From contig JAMPFV010000004.1 of assembly GCA_023664265.1 (NCBI GenBank), positions 1-64,000 on the forward strand: a stretch of DNA of 64,000 bases, in the 5' to 3' direction. Position numbers and translations under genes: made by a program. Under the pieces are notes generated by a model. The model saw only the letters and a list, made by a program, of their open reading frames with translations. It did not search any database and was not told the DNA's origin. The number at the start of each line of letters is the position of its first letter. Positions within the stretch are counted from its first letter, which is position 1. Positions 8,940-16,130 of this stretch are shown one piece after another. Source of the DNA: Roseburia sp. (GTDB lineage Bacteria; Bacillota; Clostridia; Lachnospirales; Lachnospiraceae).

Positions 8940-10682
8940 CTAAATGCGGGTCTTTGTGATTTTTCCCCCATCCACCTTATAGATGATGTCGCATTTCTCA
9001 ATCGTATTTAAGCGGTGCGCGATAATCACCATCGTCTTCCTGCCATGGAAGCTGTTGACGGCCTCCATCACCGCCGCCTCCGTCTCGTTGTCCAACGCCG
9101 AGGTGGCCTCGTCGAAGACAAGGATCTCCGGATTATGATACAACGCCCTTGCAATGCCAAGCCTCTGCCGCTGTCCGCCGGAAAGCCGCACACCTCTCTC
9201 CCCAATCGACGTATCCAACTCCTCCGGAAGCGTCTTGATAAACTCCTTCAGCTGCGCCTCCTCAAGAACCTCCCAGATCCGCTCGTCATCAATCTCATCC
9301 TCCGCAATTCCGAAGGCGATGTTGTTCCGAATCGGCTCGTCCACCAGATAAATGGACTGTGGAATATATCCGATCTGCGCAAGCCACGCCGGGTAGTTGT
9401 CAAAGATATTGACGCCGTCACAGCAGATGCTTCCCTCCCGTACCTTCAAAAGTCCCAACAGGATATCCACAATCGTGGATTTCCCCGCGCCGGACGGTCC
9501 CATGATCCCCACGGACTTCCCATACGGCACCACCATATCCGCGTGGTCAAAAATCAGCTTGTCCGTATTGGGGTATGCATAAACAATATCGCGAAGCGTA
9601 ATCGCGTCCCGCAGCCGCATGGTCTTTGTCTCGTCCACCGGCAGGAGCGTCTGATTATTCCTTCTGCTGATTTCATTGATATTCATATTTTCGTAGACAT
9701 AGTCCAGACATGGCTTGAAATACGAAATATCCGTCAGGTAGGTATTGATTCTGTTCACACAGGGCATCAGCCGAACCGCCGCCGCAGCGAACACGGCCAG
9801 CATTGATACAAGCGCCGTGACATCTCCTCCCGACCGGATATAAAAAATCAAATAGGACAGAATGCTTATCATAAAAAGCGTTTCTATCAACAATCTCGGC
9901 ATATTGTTGATAACGGCATATTTTCTGCTGTAGCCGGCGCCGATTTTGCCGCTGCTCTCATAATTGTCCGCGAAAAACGCTTCCCTGTGAAGCACCTTTA
10001 CATCCTTAATCCCGTAGATGGCCTGAATCCGCCACTTGGCAATCCTTGATTGAATCTCCATGTTTTTCGTGCCAAGCGCGGAGAGCCGCGGCCGCAAAAC
10101 CTTGAGCATAATGATGGTAATCACGCCAAATACGGCGACCAAAAAGAGCGCGAGCCTCCAATTCGTCACAAGCAGCACACTTCCCAACAGCAGGAATACA
10201 GTCACCTCCGTAGCCAACGATATCAGCGACAGGAGGATCTGAAAGACATTGGGAATATCACTGTCCGTCAGACGAAACACCGTCGGTATGTCCGCATCAA
10301 GATAAAACTCATAGGGGCGGTTCAAAAACTCCCGCAGCACCTGACTGATCAGCTTATTCCGATTAAAGGAAATAAAGCGCGTCTGCTCATTCACAAGAAG
10401 CAGCAAAAACACGCTCTTGGCCACATACACGACAATCAACAGTGCGAGCAGCGCAATAATGAGACTCTGAGCATCCTCCACATGTAAAAGGTTCATTGCC
10501 CGCTGAAAATATTGATTTTCCTGCGCAGTCTGCACATCTATGATAACCCACACAACGGGAAGCATTGCCGATACGCTCAGGGTTTCCAACAGCCCGCCGA
10601 TAAATATCATAACGCCCAAAAAGCAGATGTGAATCTTCTGCCTTCTGTCAAGTATATATCTCAGCTTTCTAATAATATCCAT
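8940..10682 (-). CDS. PglK-like ABC exporter (fused permease-ATPase), lipid-linked glycan flippase candidate
   Basis: A 580-residue ABC half-transporter. Membrane domain at residues 1-320 with the GGLLETLSVSAMLPVV segment seen in PglK-type flippases. ATPase domain at 360-580: Walker A GPSGAGKST (395-403), signature LSGGQ (500-504), Walker B LVFDE (521-525), switch His556. PglK turns undecaprenyl-diphosphate oligosaccharides across the membrane. That role is inferred here from the N-terminal pattern and from the absence of a Wzx flippase. A strong promoter lies 125-153 bases upstream, so the gene can be transcribed apart from the second ABC gene. It may pair with that paralogue or act as a homodimer. 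Confidence 0.83.
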   Translation of the reverse strand: MDIIRKLRYILDRRQKIHICFLGVMIFIGGLLETLSVSAMLPVVWVIIDVQTAQENQYFQRAMNLLHVEDAQSLIIALLALLIVVYVAKSVFLLLLVNEQTRFISFNRNKLISQVLREFLNRPYEFYLDADIPTVFRLTDSDIPNVFQILLSLISLATEVTVFLLLGSVLLVTNWRLALFLVAVFGVITIIMLKVLRPRLSALGTKNMEIQSRIAKWRIQAIYGIKDVKVLHREAFFADNYESSGKIGAGYSRKYAVINNMPRLLIETLFMISILSYLIFYIRSGGDVTALVSMLAVFAAAAVRLMPCVNRINTYLTDISYFKPCLDYVYENMNINEISRRNNQTLLPVDETKTMRLRDAITLRDIVYAYPNTDKLIFDHADMVVPYGKSVGIMGPSGAGKSTIVDILLGLLKVREGSICCDGVNIFDNYPAWLAQIGYIPQSIYLVDEPIRNNIAFGIAEDEIDDERIWEVLEEAQLKEFIKTLPEELDTSIGERGVRLSGGQRQRLGIARALYHNPEILVFDEATSALDNETEAAVMEAVNSFHGRKTMVIIAHRLNTIEKCDIIYKVDGGKITKTRI

Positions 10683-10806
10683 TTACTGACACCGCGCCTT
10701 TCGCAAAACCTGTTCCTTACACAGGCTTTCTCTTGTATCCGCATCCGCCTGTCCTGTTTATTTTTTCTCAATGCCGATTCTATTATTCTTTATAAAACAC
10801 ATGAAT

Positions 10807-10835
10807 ATTATAAAGCATTTATCGCTTCAAAGCAA
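10807..10835 (-). promoter_or_regulatory. Promoter for the first PglK-like ABC gene
   Basis: On the minus strand the sequence reads TTGCTT, 17 bases, TATAAT: a -35 with four consensus matches and a perfect -10 at optimal spacing. It lies inside the 261-base gap between the two ABC genes, and no other gene is visible in that gap. The leader would be about 120 nt. It suggests the genes from 10682 leftward are transcribed separately from the upstream ABC gene. Confidence 0.7.
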
Positions 10836-10943
10836 TGTTCAATTGCGGTTCTGCCGTTGCAATTGTCGCAATCTCTTATGGAATTCCTATAGAATAAGGC
10901 AAGGCGGCCGCCTCCGACTGTACGGAGTCAACCGCCATATAAA

Positions 10944-12728
10944 TCACAGCGACTCATATGTGCATCTGCGCGCCCTGCCGTCCTCAATCTTATAAATGCA
11001 GTCACAATTTCTGATCGTCGTCAGCCTGTGCGCGATAATGATCAGCGTCTTCTGCGACTTCAGGCTGTCTATGGACTCCATAACCGCGGTTTCCGTTTCC
11101 GTGTCAAGCGCAGCCGTGGCCTCGTCCAATATCAAAATATCCGGGTCGTTATAGAGCGCTCTGGCTATCGCAAGACGCTGCCGCTGCCCTCCGGAAAAAC
11201 GAACGCCGCGCTCCCCGATCGTCGTATCCAGCCCGTGTGCGCTTTTCTCGACAAATTCCTTTAACTGTGCCTGCTCCAAGGACTTCCATACCAGCTCATC
11301 GTCGATATCCTCATCTCTCAGCCCAAACGCCACATTTCTCCGGATCGTATCATCCATCAGATTGACATTTTGCGGGACAAAGCCTATCAGCCGGCTCTTT
11401 TCGCTTTTTATGTTGGTAATGTCAACACCGTCTATTCGGATGTGCCCCTCCTGCGGAACCAACAGTCCCAGGATGATATCGGAAAGCGTTGTCTTCCCGG
11501 CTCCCGATTTCCCCACAAACGCCACGGATTGCCCCTTGAGTATATCAAGAGAAATATCCTCGAGAACATCTTCTCCCCCCTCGGAATATTTCCAAGACAC
11601 ATGCTCAACCGACAGTTTCTCATTAAATTGCTCGGGAAGCATCTCTTCCCCGGTCTGCGGCTGCGCTTCCCGCGCGTCACCGCGCACCGCATTCCCTCTG
11701 ACCTCCTTAAAATTGTCATAGGTATCGTTGATTCCCGGAAGGCAGAACATAAACGCGTTAAAATGACTTGATACTCTTCCCAATGCCGGCAAAATACGGA
11801 AGGCTCCTACCGCAAAGGCCGAGAGTTGCGGCAATAAAGCGGAGGCATCCTCCGCCATTATCGCTCTTATACAGACTGCAATAACCAATGCGGTTACACA
11901 CACCGCCTCTATCGTATACAGCGGGCTTTCCGTCGCGACGGTATTCCCGATAATTCCCTTCTGTTGCTCTGTATAGTTCTCCTTATAGGAATTTACAAAA
12001 AAACTCTGCCGGCCCATCACCAATATTTCCTTTATTCCCTGAAAGGTCTGCAACAAGGCCCTGTTCACCAATGCCGAATACTTATAATTGATATCCGCAT
12101 ACTTTTTAATCCATCTCTGACTAAGAATCATCACAACCGTCATGCAGACAACGGATATCGCGATAATGCAGGCCGCCAGAATGATATCCGCGACCATAAT
12201 GTAAACGCTGATGAAAGCGATCATTGTCACCTCCGCCACAAGCCTAAACGTCCGATATAACGCTTCATAACATTGCGATATGGCACCCGACATTCCCCGC
12301 ATAAGCTCTCCCGTGCCGGTATTTAAAAAAAACACATACCCCCGCCGCATGTAGGATTCCAACATTTCAACAGACAGCTCTCGTTGTACCTTGCAGGCAT
12401 ATCTGACCCGCACATAAGAGATGAGCATCTGATACACATTTTTCAGAATAAAAATTATAATTACGGCAAGACCCACCGCCCAAATCAGCGACGAATCCGA
12501 GTCGAGCCCCATACGCCGGATAACCGGCGCCGCAATCGCATTTTCACGCAATTGCTGTGGGGCTATGATAACCTGTACCATCGGCATCATGGCCGCCACC
12601 GTCAGCGTCTCAAACAATGACCCCATCAGCGTCAGCGCCATGACAATGATGCCCCACTTTTTATGTGAAGGCATAAGAATAAAATTGTATTTGTCCCATA
12701 TATTCCTTATGCTTTTCAGCTTGTTCAT
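10944..12728 (-). CDS. PglK-like ABC exporter (fused permease-ATPase), second copy
   Basis: About 594 residues, same architecture as its downstream neighbour. The membrane half includes GSLFETLTVAAMMPMV. The ATPase half has Walker A GKSGAGKTT, signature FSGGQRQRLAIARAL, Walker B LILDEATAALD and switch IIAHRL. The signature Leu is Phe, which is tolerated. The two copies are clear but diverged paralogues, so they may form a heterodimer or serve two substrates. The open frame begins at 12755, but ATG 12728 follows AGGAAGGA at 7 bases and is preferred. LicD ends 33 bases upstream. Lipid-linked glycan flipping is an inference from family and context. Confidence 0.82.
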   Translation of the reverse strand: MNKLKSIRNIWDKYNFILMPSHKKWGIIVMALTLMGSLFETLTVAAMMPMVQVIIAPQQLRENAIAAPVIRRMGLDSDSSLIWAVGLAVIIIFILKNVYQMLISYVRVRYACKVQRELSVEMLESYMRRGYVFFLNTGTGELMRGMSGAISQCYEALYRTFRLVAEVTMIAFISVYIMVADIILAACIIAISVVCMTVVMILSQRWIKKYADINYKYSALVNRALLQTFQGIKEILVMGRQSFFVNSYKENYTEQQKGIIGNTVATESPLYTIEAVCVTALVIAVCIRAIMAEDASALLPQLSAFAVGAFRILPALGRVSSHFNAFMFCLPGINDTYDNFKEVRGNAVRGDAREAQPQTGEEMLPEQFNEKLSVEHVSWKYSEGGEDVLEDISLDILKGQSVAFVGKSGAGKTTLSDIILGLLVPQEGHIRIDGVDITNIKSEKSRLIGFVPQNVNLMDDTIRRNVAFGLRDEDIDDELVWKSLEQAQLKEFVEKSAHGLDTTIGERGVRFSGGQRQRLAIARALYNDPDILILDEATAALDTETETAVMESIDSLKSQKTLIIIAHRLTTIRNCDCIYKIEDGRARRCTYESL

Positions 12729-12761
12729 TGCTTGTTCCTTCCTAAATAAAAGCACAGCCGT

Positions 12762-13622
12762 TCAGGCCTTATCTCCAAAATCCAGACAATAGGGAAAATG
12801 ATTTTTTCTATTCTCAGGAGGCGGCAGCTGCATATAATCGCCATAGATACGATGAAGGTATTCGTCAATATCGCCCGGGAGTCTGATTTTTATATCCTCA
12901 AAATCCACCTCCATCGTAGGAAACGCCTTGCTTCTGGTTATCCAGTCATTATAAGGATTAGTGGAATGGCACCACCCCATTCTTTCTGTCTCAACATTAT
13001 TATATCTGCAGGCCGTCTTTTTATATCTTTTGTATATCCACATCGGGCTTATTCTAAGCAACACGAGAAGCCAATGCACTACCATGCATATTGTACGCAC
13101 ACATTTCCCTTTCCCATCCTCCCTTCTGTATTTATTCGGAAAATTAGGATGCCCCATATGCCGCAAGATCAGAAGATGTGCCCAGAACCAAACTCTCTTT
13201 GCATATTTTTTAAACTCGTTGTCCTCATCAGGAAGATTATCAAACGGAAGTACATCAAGAGGTACACCAAAATCGCAATCCGTGTCCTTAAATACCTCCT
13301 CAGTAAATTTTGTACCCTTTATCATAATGCATGTTCCCACCATCGGATAATTATGCATATATTCCGGATTACCTATTATGTATTTATCCGAATACCTTTC
13401 ATTGAACACTTGCAGTAGCTTCTCGTAATCCTTTCTAGGCATTCCGACATCCAAATCATCATCCCATGGAATAAAACCCTTGTGACGTATGGCACCTATG
13501 GCCGTTCCCGCAAACGCAAAATAATTTAAATCGAACTCTTCACACACGTTAATAAGATCTTTTAGAATCTCCAATTCCAATAATTGTAACTTTTTCAAGG
13601 TTACATCATCATATTCTTTCAC
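12762..13622 (-). CDS. LicD family phosphotransferase
   Basis: A 286-residue LicD-family protein. The hallmark FAGTAIGAIRHKGFIPWDDD begins near residue 37, followed by LDVGMPRKDYEKLL. A conserved cysteine/histidine-bearing region comes later, with a basic hydrophobic stretch near residues 170-195. LicD proteins transfer phosphocholine from CDP-choline, or related phospho-polyols, to surface glycans. No licA/licC choline kinase or cytidylyltransferase is seen here, so the substituent is open. The start is GTG at 13622, after AAAGG. Upstream lie transposase debris and a near-consensus promoter that may now drive this gene. Base composition is AT-richer than in the ABC genes. Confidence 0.85.
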   Translation of the reverse strand: MKEYDDVTLKKLQLLELEILKDLINVCEEFDLNYFAFAGTAIGAIRHKGFIPWDDDLDVGMPRKDYEKLLQVFNERYSDKYIIGNPEYMHNYPMVGTCIMIKGTKFTEEVFKDTDCDFGVPLDVLPFDNLPDEDNEFKKYAKRVWFWAHLLILRHMGHPNFPNKYRREDGKGKCVRTICMVVHWLLVLLRISPMWIYKRYKKTACRYNNVETERMGWCHSTNPYNDWITRSKAFPTMEVDFEDIKIRLPGDIDEYLHRIYGDYMQLPPPENRKNHFPYCLDFGDKA

Positions 13623-13637
13623 AGCTTCGCCTTTCTT

Positions 13638-13910
13638 TTATAATCTGCAATATTCCTCATCACCCCATACCAACTGAGGAAACGGATACACCCACAACCT
13701 TACCCCGCATAGATCTATGACCCCACAATGCAGATCCGGCTTTCATCTGTCAGGATATAGGTAATATCATCGCATACCATTTTCTGCCACAGCTCTCAGC
13801 GGTAAAATCCCTATCCAAGATGTTTTCTTCCACGAGAAACATACGCTTATATGTGCTTCTTCTTTGAATTGTACATACATCTGTGCCATAATCTTTTCTC
13901 CTGATTCATC
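13638..13910 (-). pseudogene. Degenerate IS3-family transposase (OrfB) remnant
   Basis: No intact gene exists in this 467-base gap. Read on the minus strand in three successive frames, pieces of an IS3/IS150-type integrase-core transposase appear: ENILDRDFTAESCGRKWYA, then DDITYILTDES, then VIDLCGVRLW. These match the order 'LL.RDFTA..PN.KW.TDITYI... .VIDL.SR' known from OrfB, with at least two frameshifts and no C-terminal half. A second reading, ATG 13889 to TGA 13767, gives a 40-residue peptide with a good ribosome site (AGGAGAAAAG). I take it as incidental. The transposase call is pattern recognition, not a search. Confidence 0.5.
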
Positions 13911-13917
13911 CGGACAG

Positions 13918-13947
13918 ATTATACCCTATGTTCTGTACGTTTGTCAA
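13918..13947 (-). promoter_or_regulatory. Near-consensus housekeeping promoter inside the IS remnant
   Basis: Minus-strand TTGACA, 18 bases, TATAAT: both hexamers perfect. Predicted start near 13911, 22 bases before an AGGAGA-preceded ATG (13889). Probably the outward or transposase promoter of a decayed insertion element. It now points at licD, whose start is about 290 bases downstream with no obvious terminator between. It is the best-matching promoter I found in the window. Confidence 0.72.
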
Positions 13948-13994
13948 ATGGAGTATGCAGGCACTACAATGTCAATCTTGTCTTGTGAATACAT
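13944..13994 (-). pseudogene. Truncated 5' end of a GT2 glycosyltransferase gene
   Basis: A 16-codon reading frame begins at ATG 13994 after AAAGGAGCTGAAA and reads MYSQDKIDIVVPAYSI before TGA. 'DKIDIVVPAYN' is the standard opening strand of GT2 glycosyltransferases, and a good ribosome site is in place. The frame then runs into the promoter and transposase debris. The simplest reading is that an element inserted in codon ~16 and the rest of the gene was lost. Too short to exclude coincidence. Confidence 0.45.
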
Positions 13995-14089
13995 AGCGTT
14001 TCAGCTCCTTTCAGAGCTCATGGAAGTCCGAGTTTTTGTCCGCGCACACTCGACTATGCCTCTCGTTCTATGTGCCTTTCTCAGATAAA

Positions 14090-14944
14090 TCATACTATAC
14101 TTTTCGTTTTTGCATCTTCTAAAGCGAGTTCTTTCATCGTTACTATTTCATGTCCTTGCCTAATTACAATATTTATAATCTTCTCCAATACCTTTGCCTT
14201 CTGTACCGCAACAAAATAAGGATGGTCAAAAACCACCACTTCATCATGCGTGCTCACCATATTGATAAATGTATCTATCGTTTCACAATCTGTCCAACCT
14301 GACGCGGTTGCATATTCCCAAAAAGCAATTCCACCCGGTTCGCCACAAAGATTAACTCCTATATCAGAAAAATCTCCCATAGCTTTGTGCACTACTGTTG
14401 CATTGTTTTCATGCCGGTTACTGCTATATCGAAATCCCATATCACGCAACACCCGTTCAATTACATCGTTTGTCACAAAGCCAGGTGACGCAAATCCCTC
14501 CGGCCTATATTCAGGAACAATCCTTCTCATTTTCTTTAACGCCCTTTCCAAATCACTTCTTATTTTGCCATACGGCCACTGAAGAGCATGCATATGCCAA
14601 TGAGAATGATTCATTCCACCATGTAAGCCAAGTTCACACTTACTTTGACTGATTGCAAGAATATTTTCTTTGTATCGGCCTAAAACAGGATTAACAATTG
14701 CTGCATATAAATAATCCTTCGTTCCAAGCTTTTGCTTTGCGGAAAGCATTTTAACTTCCGCATCTGTAGAAAGTCTTTTTTCAAAAAATGAACAAATTGT
14801 ATCAACCCTGCTGATAGCTCTGCCCACATTCACATAAAAAGTAAATGGTACATCATATCTTTTTGACAACTCCAACAAAACAGGTACACCATCCCGAATA
14901 CATTTATGAGAGTCGATATCAAACCTAAACACTACCTTCGCCAT
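14090..14944 (-). CDS. ArnD-like polysaccharide deacetylase family protein
   Basis: A 284-residue NodB-fold protein. The start VVFRFDIDSHKCIRDGVP matches ArnD ('LRIDVDTFRGTREGVP'), and CELGLHGGMNHSHWHMH matches its 'HEVGLHAWDHH' metal site. The region after FASPGFV fits the substrate groove, and a late DHPYF may supply the second His. ArnD removes a formyl group from an undecaprenyl-phosphate-linked amino sugar on the inner face of the membrane. Here it probably deacylates a lipid- or nucleotide-linked amino sugar. It starts 2 bases after the AAC(3)-type gene, last of a tight four-gene AT-rich cassette. Substrate unknown. Confidence 0.72.
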   Translation of the reverse strand: MAKVVFRFDIDSHKCIRDGVPVLLELSKRYDVPFTFYVNVGRAISRVDTICSFFEKRLSTDAEVKMLSAKQKLGTKDYLYAAIVNPVLGRYKENILAISQSKCELGLHGGMNHSHWHMHALQWPYGKIRSDLERALKKMRRIVPEYRPEGFASPGFVTNDVIERVLRDMGFRYSSNRHENNATVVHKAMGDFSDIGVNLCGEPGGIAFWEYATASGWTDCETIDTFINMVSTHDEVVVFDHPYFVAVQKAKVLEKIINIVIRQGHEIVTMKELALEDAKTKSIV

Positions 14945-14946
14945 AA

Positions 14947-15888
14947 TTAAATTTTCTTTCTATACTTTTTGGGTATCCGATATACAGATTTTCCTTGCCG
15001 TCCTAAGTTTAACAGCTCCTGCGCCAAGCCATACATATTTTCAGTAAATCCAACATACACATCCTCAATCTCATCCCTTATTAAAAACTGATTTTTAATC
15101 ATCCAATATTCACTATAAAACATTGCATAAAAACGATACCAACCGGAATCTCTTTCTCTGATTGTTTTTAAGATAACCTTATTCCCCTGCTTAATCGCAT
15201 ATTTCTGAACACCGTACCAGTCTTTTACATACCAATCTTCCCCTAATGCATCCTCCGGGTAATTCATCATCGTACAACTAAGTGCTGCTGAAACGCCTAA
15301 ATACAAAATTTTTGCGTGATGCTCTATGCAAAACTGCCATGGCGAATGCCCGGCCATAGAAACATCATCCATCAAATTATCACGCATCATTTCAGCAGCA
15401 TATTTGCCTTTCGCTGCCAATGTATTATAAGGAAATTCACTCCGAATCACGCCCTTATATTTACAGAATACATTTGGAAGCATTCCCGTCCAAGAAAGTG
15501 TTCTTTTCGGATCGTAATATAATATCTCTTCATTTCCCTGATACGAATTGCATTTGGGATATGCGGCAAATACAAGAGTTCCCCCCTCTCCCAATAATTC
15601 TAATAAAAAATCTATAACCTCCTTAGCAGAAGCCCCCGTCTTGGCAAGACCATCCATACTGGAGTGTACAAGAAGAATGTCCCCTTTCTCAATATGATAC
15701 TCACAAATTCTCCTTTTGATATTTTCCCATATGGCAGGATCTTTTTTTAACTGTTTTTCCCGCCCTTTCCTTAAATGGTGGTACTTTGATATAAATTGTT
15801 TAATTGCCGGAAACTTCCATAAGAATCTTCTGACAGCTACTTCCAACCACGGACATCTCTCCAAAATATAAAGAATCACTCTTCCCAT
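14947..15888 (-). CDS. AAC(3)-family N-acyltransferase, probably acting on an amino sugar
   Basis: A 313-residue member of the antibiotic-NAT family. Motifs: GDILLVHSSMDGL (near residue 73), LLGEGGTLVFAAYP, RTLSWTGMLPNVF, IRSEFPYNTLAAKGKYA and MAGHSPWQF. An N-terminal region of about 60 residues, partly amphipathic, precedes the family core. In relatives the 'RS.HP..S' segment carries His. Here it is Phe (RSEFP), so acetyl-CoA chemistry may differ. Linked 2 bases behind the carrier protein gene and 2 bases ahead of the ArnD-like gene. I infer N-acylation of an amino sugar, perhaps with a carrier-bound acyl or aminoacyl group, not drug resistance. Confidence 0.7.
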   Translation of the reverse strand: MGRVILYILERCPWLEVAVRRFLWKFPAIKQFISKYHHLRKGREKQLKKDPAIWENIKRRICEYHIEKGDILLVHSSMDGLAKTGASAKEVIDFLLELLGEGGTLVFAAYPKCNSYQGNEEILYYDPKRTLSWTGMLPNVFCKYKGVIRSEFPYNTLAAKGKYAAEMMRDNLMDDVSMAGHSPWQFCIEHHAKILYLGVSAALSCTMMNYPEDALGEDWYVKDWYGVQKYAIKQGNKVILKTIRERDSGWYRFYAMFYSEYWMIKNQFLIRDEIEDVYVGFTENMYGLAQELLNLGRQGKSVYRIPKKYRKKI

Positions 15889-15890
15889 AA

Positions 15891-16124
15891 TCAGCCCTTC
15901 TCTACATCTTCTATTAACTGCTCTAATGTCTTAATTGATTCAAAATATTCCGGAACTATATATTGAGGCTCTATCACTATGTTAAATGCCTCCTCTATCC
16001 CTAAAACAATTTCCATAATTTCAACAGACTCCAATATTCCATCGCTTACAAATTGATTTCCTGTATATTCTATAATTGTCGGTTTTATATCTTTTAAAAT
16101 TTCTTTCAGCTTTTGTTCGTACAT
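15891..16124 (-). CDS. Acyl/peptidyl carrier protein
   Basis: A 77-residue carrier protein, the normal size for ACP or DltC-like proteins. The phosphopantetheine site is Ser33 in SDGILESVEIMEIV, where the usual D-S is E-S. The protein is acidic and helical. The gene starts 6 bases after the adenylation gene and ends 2 bases before the acyltransferase gene, so it is almost certainly loaded by that adenylation enzyme. A fatty-acid ACP is unlikely given the sequence and context. Needs a phosphopantetheinyl transferase from elsewhere in the genome. Confidence 0.83.
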   Translation of the reverse strand: MYEQKLKEILKDIKPTIIEYTGNQFVSDGILESVEIMEIVLGIEEAFNIVIEPQYIVPEYFESIKTLEQLIEDVEKG

Positions 16125-16130
16125 AATACT

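Noticed and set aside
10683..10943. Small genes in the gap between the two ABC genes (plus-strand frames at 10512-10892 and 10771-10995)
   Set aside because: They overlap coding sequence, have no ribosome site and read as low-information translation; only a minus-strand promoter is supported here.
13864..14088. 74-codon plus-strand frame in the IS-remnant gap
   Set aside because: No ribosome site or family resemblance; the minus strand of the same bases carries the promoter, GT2 start and transposase pieces.
14947..15888. Aminoglycoside resistance gene
   Set aside because: The family is AAC(3), but the gene is locked in a four-gene glycan cassette, has an extra N-terminal region and lacks a usual His, so a sugar acyltransferase is more likely.
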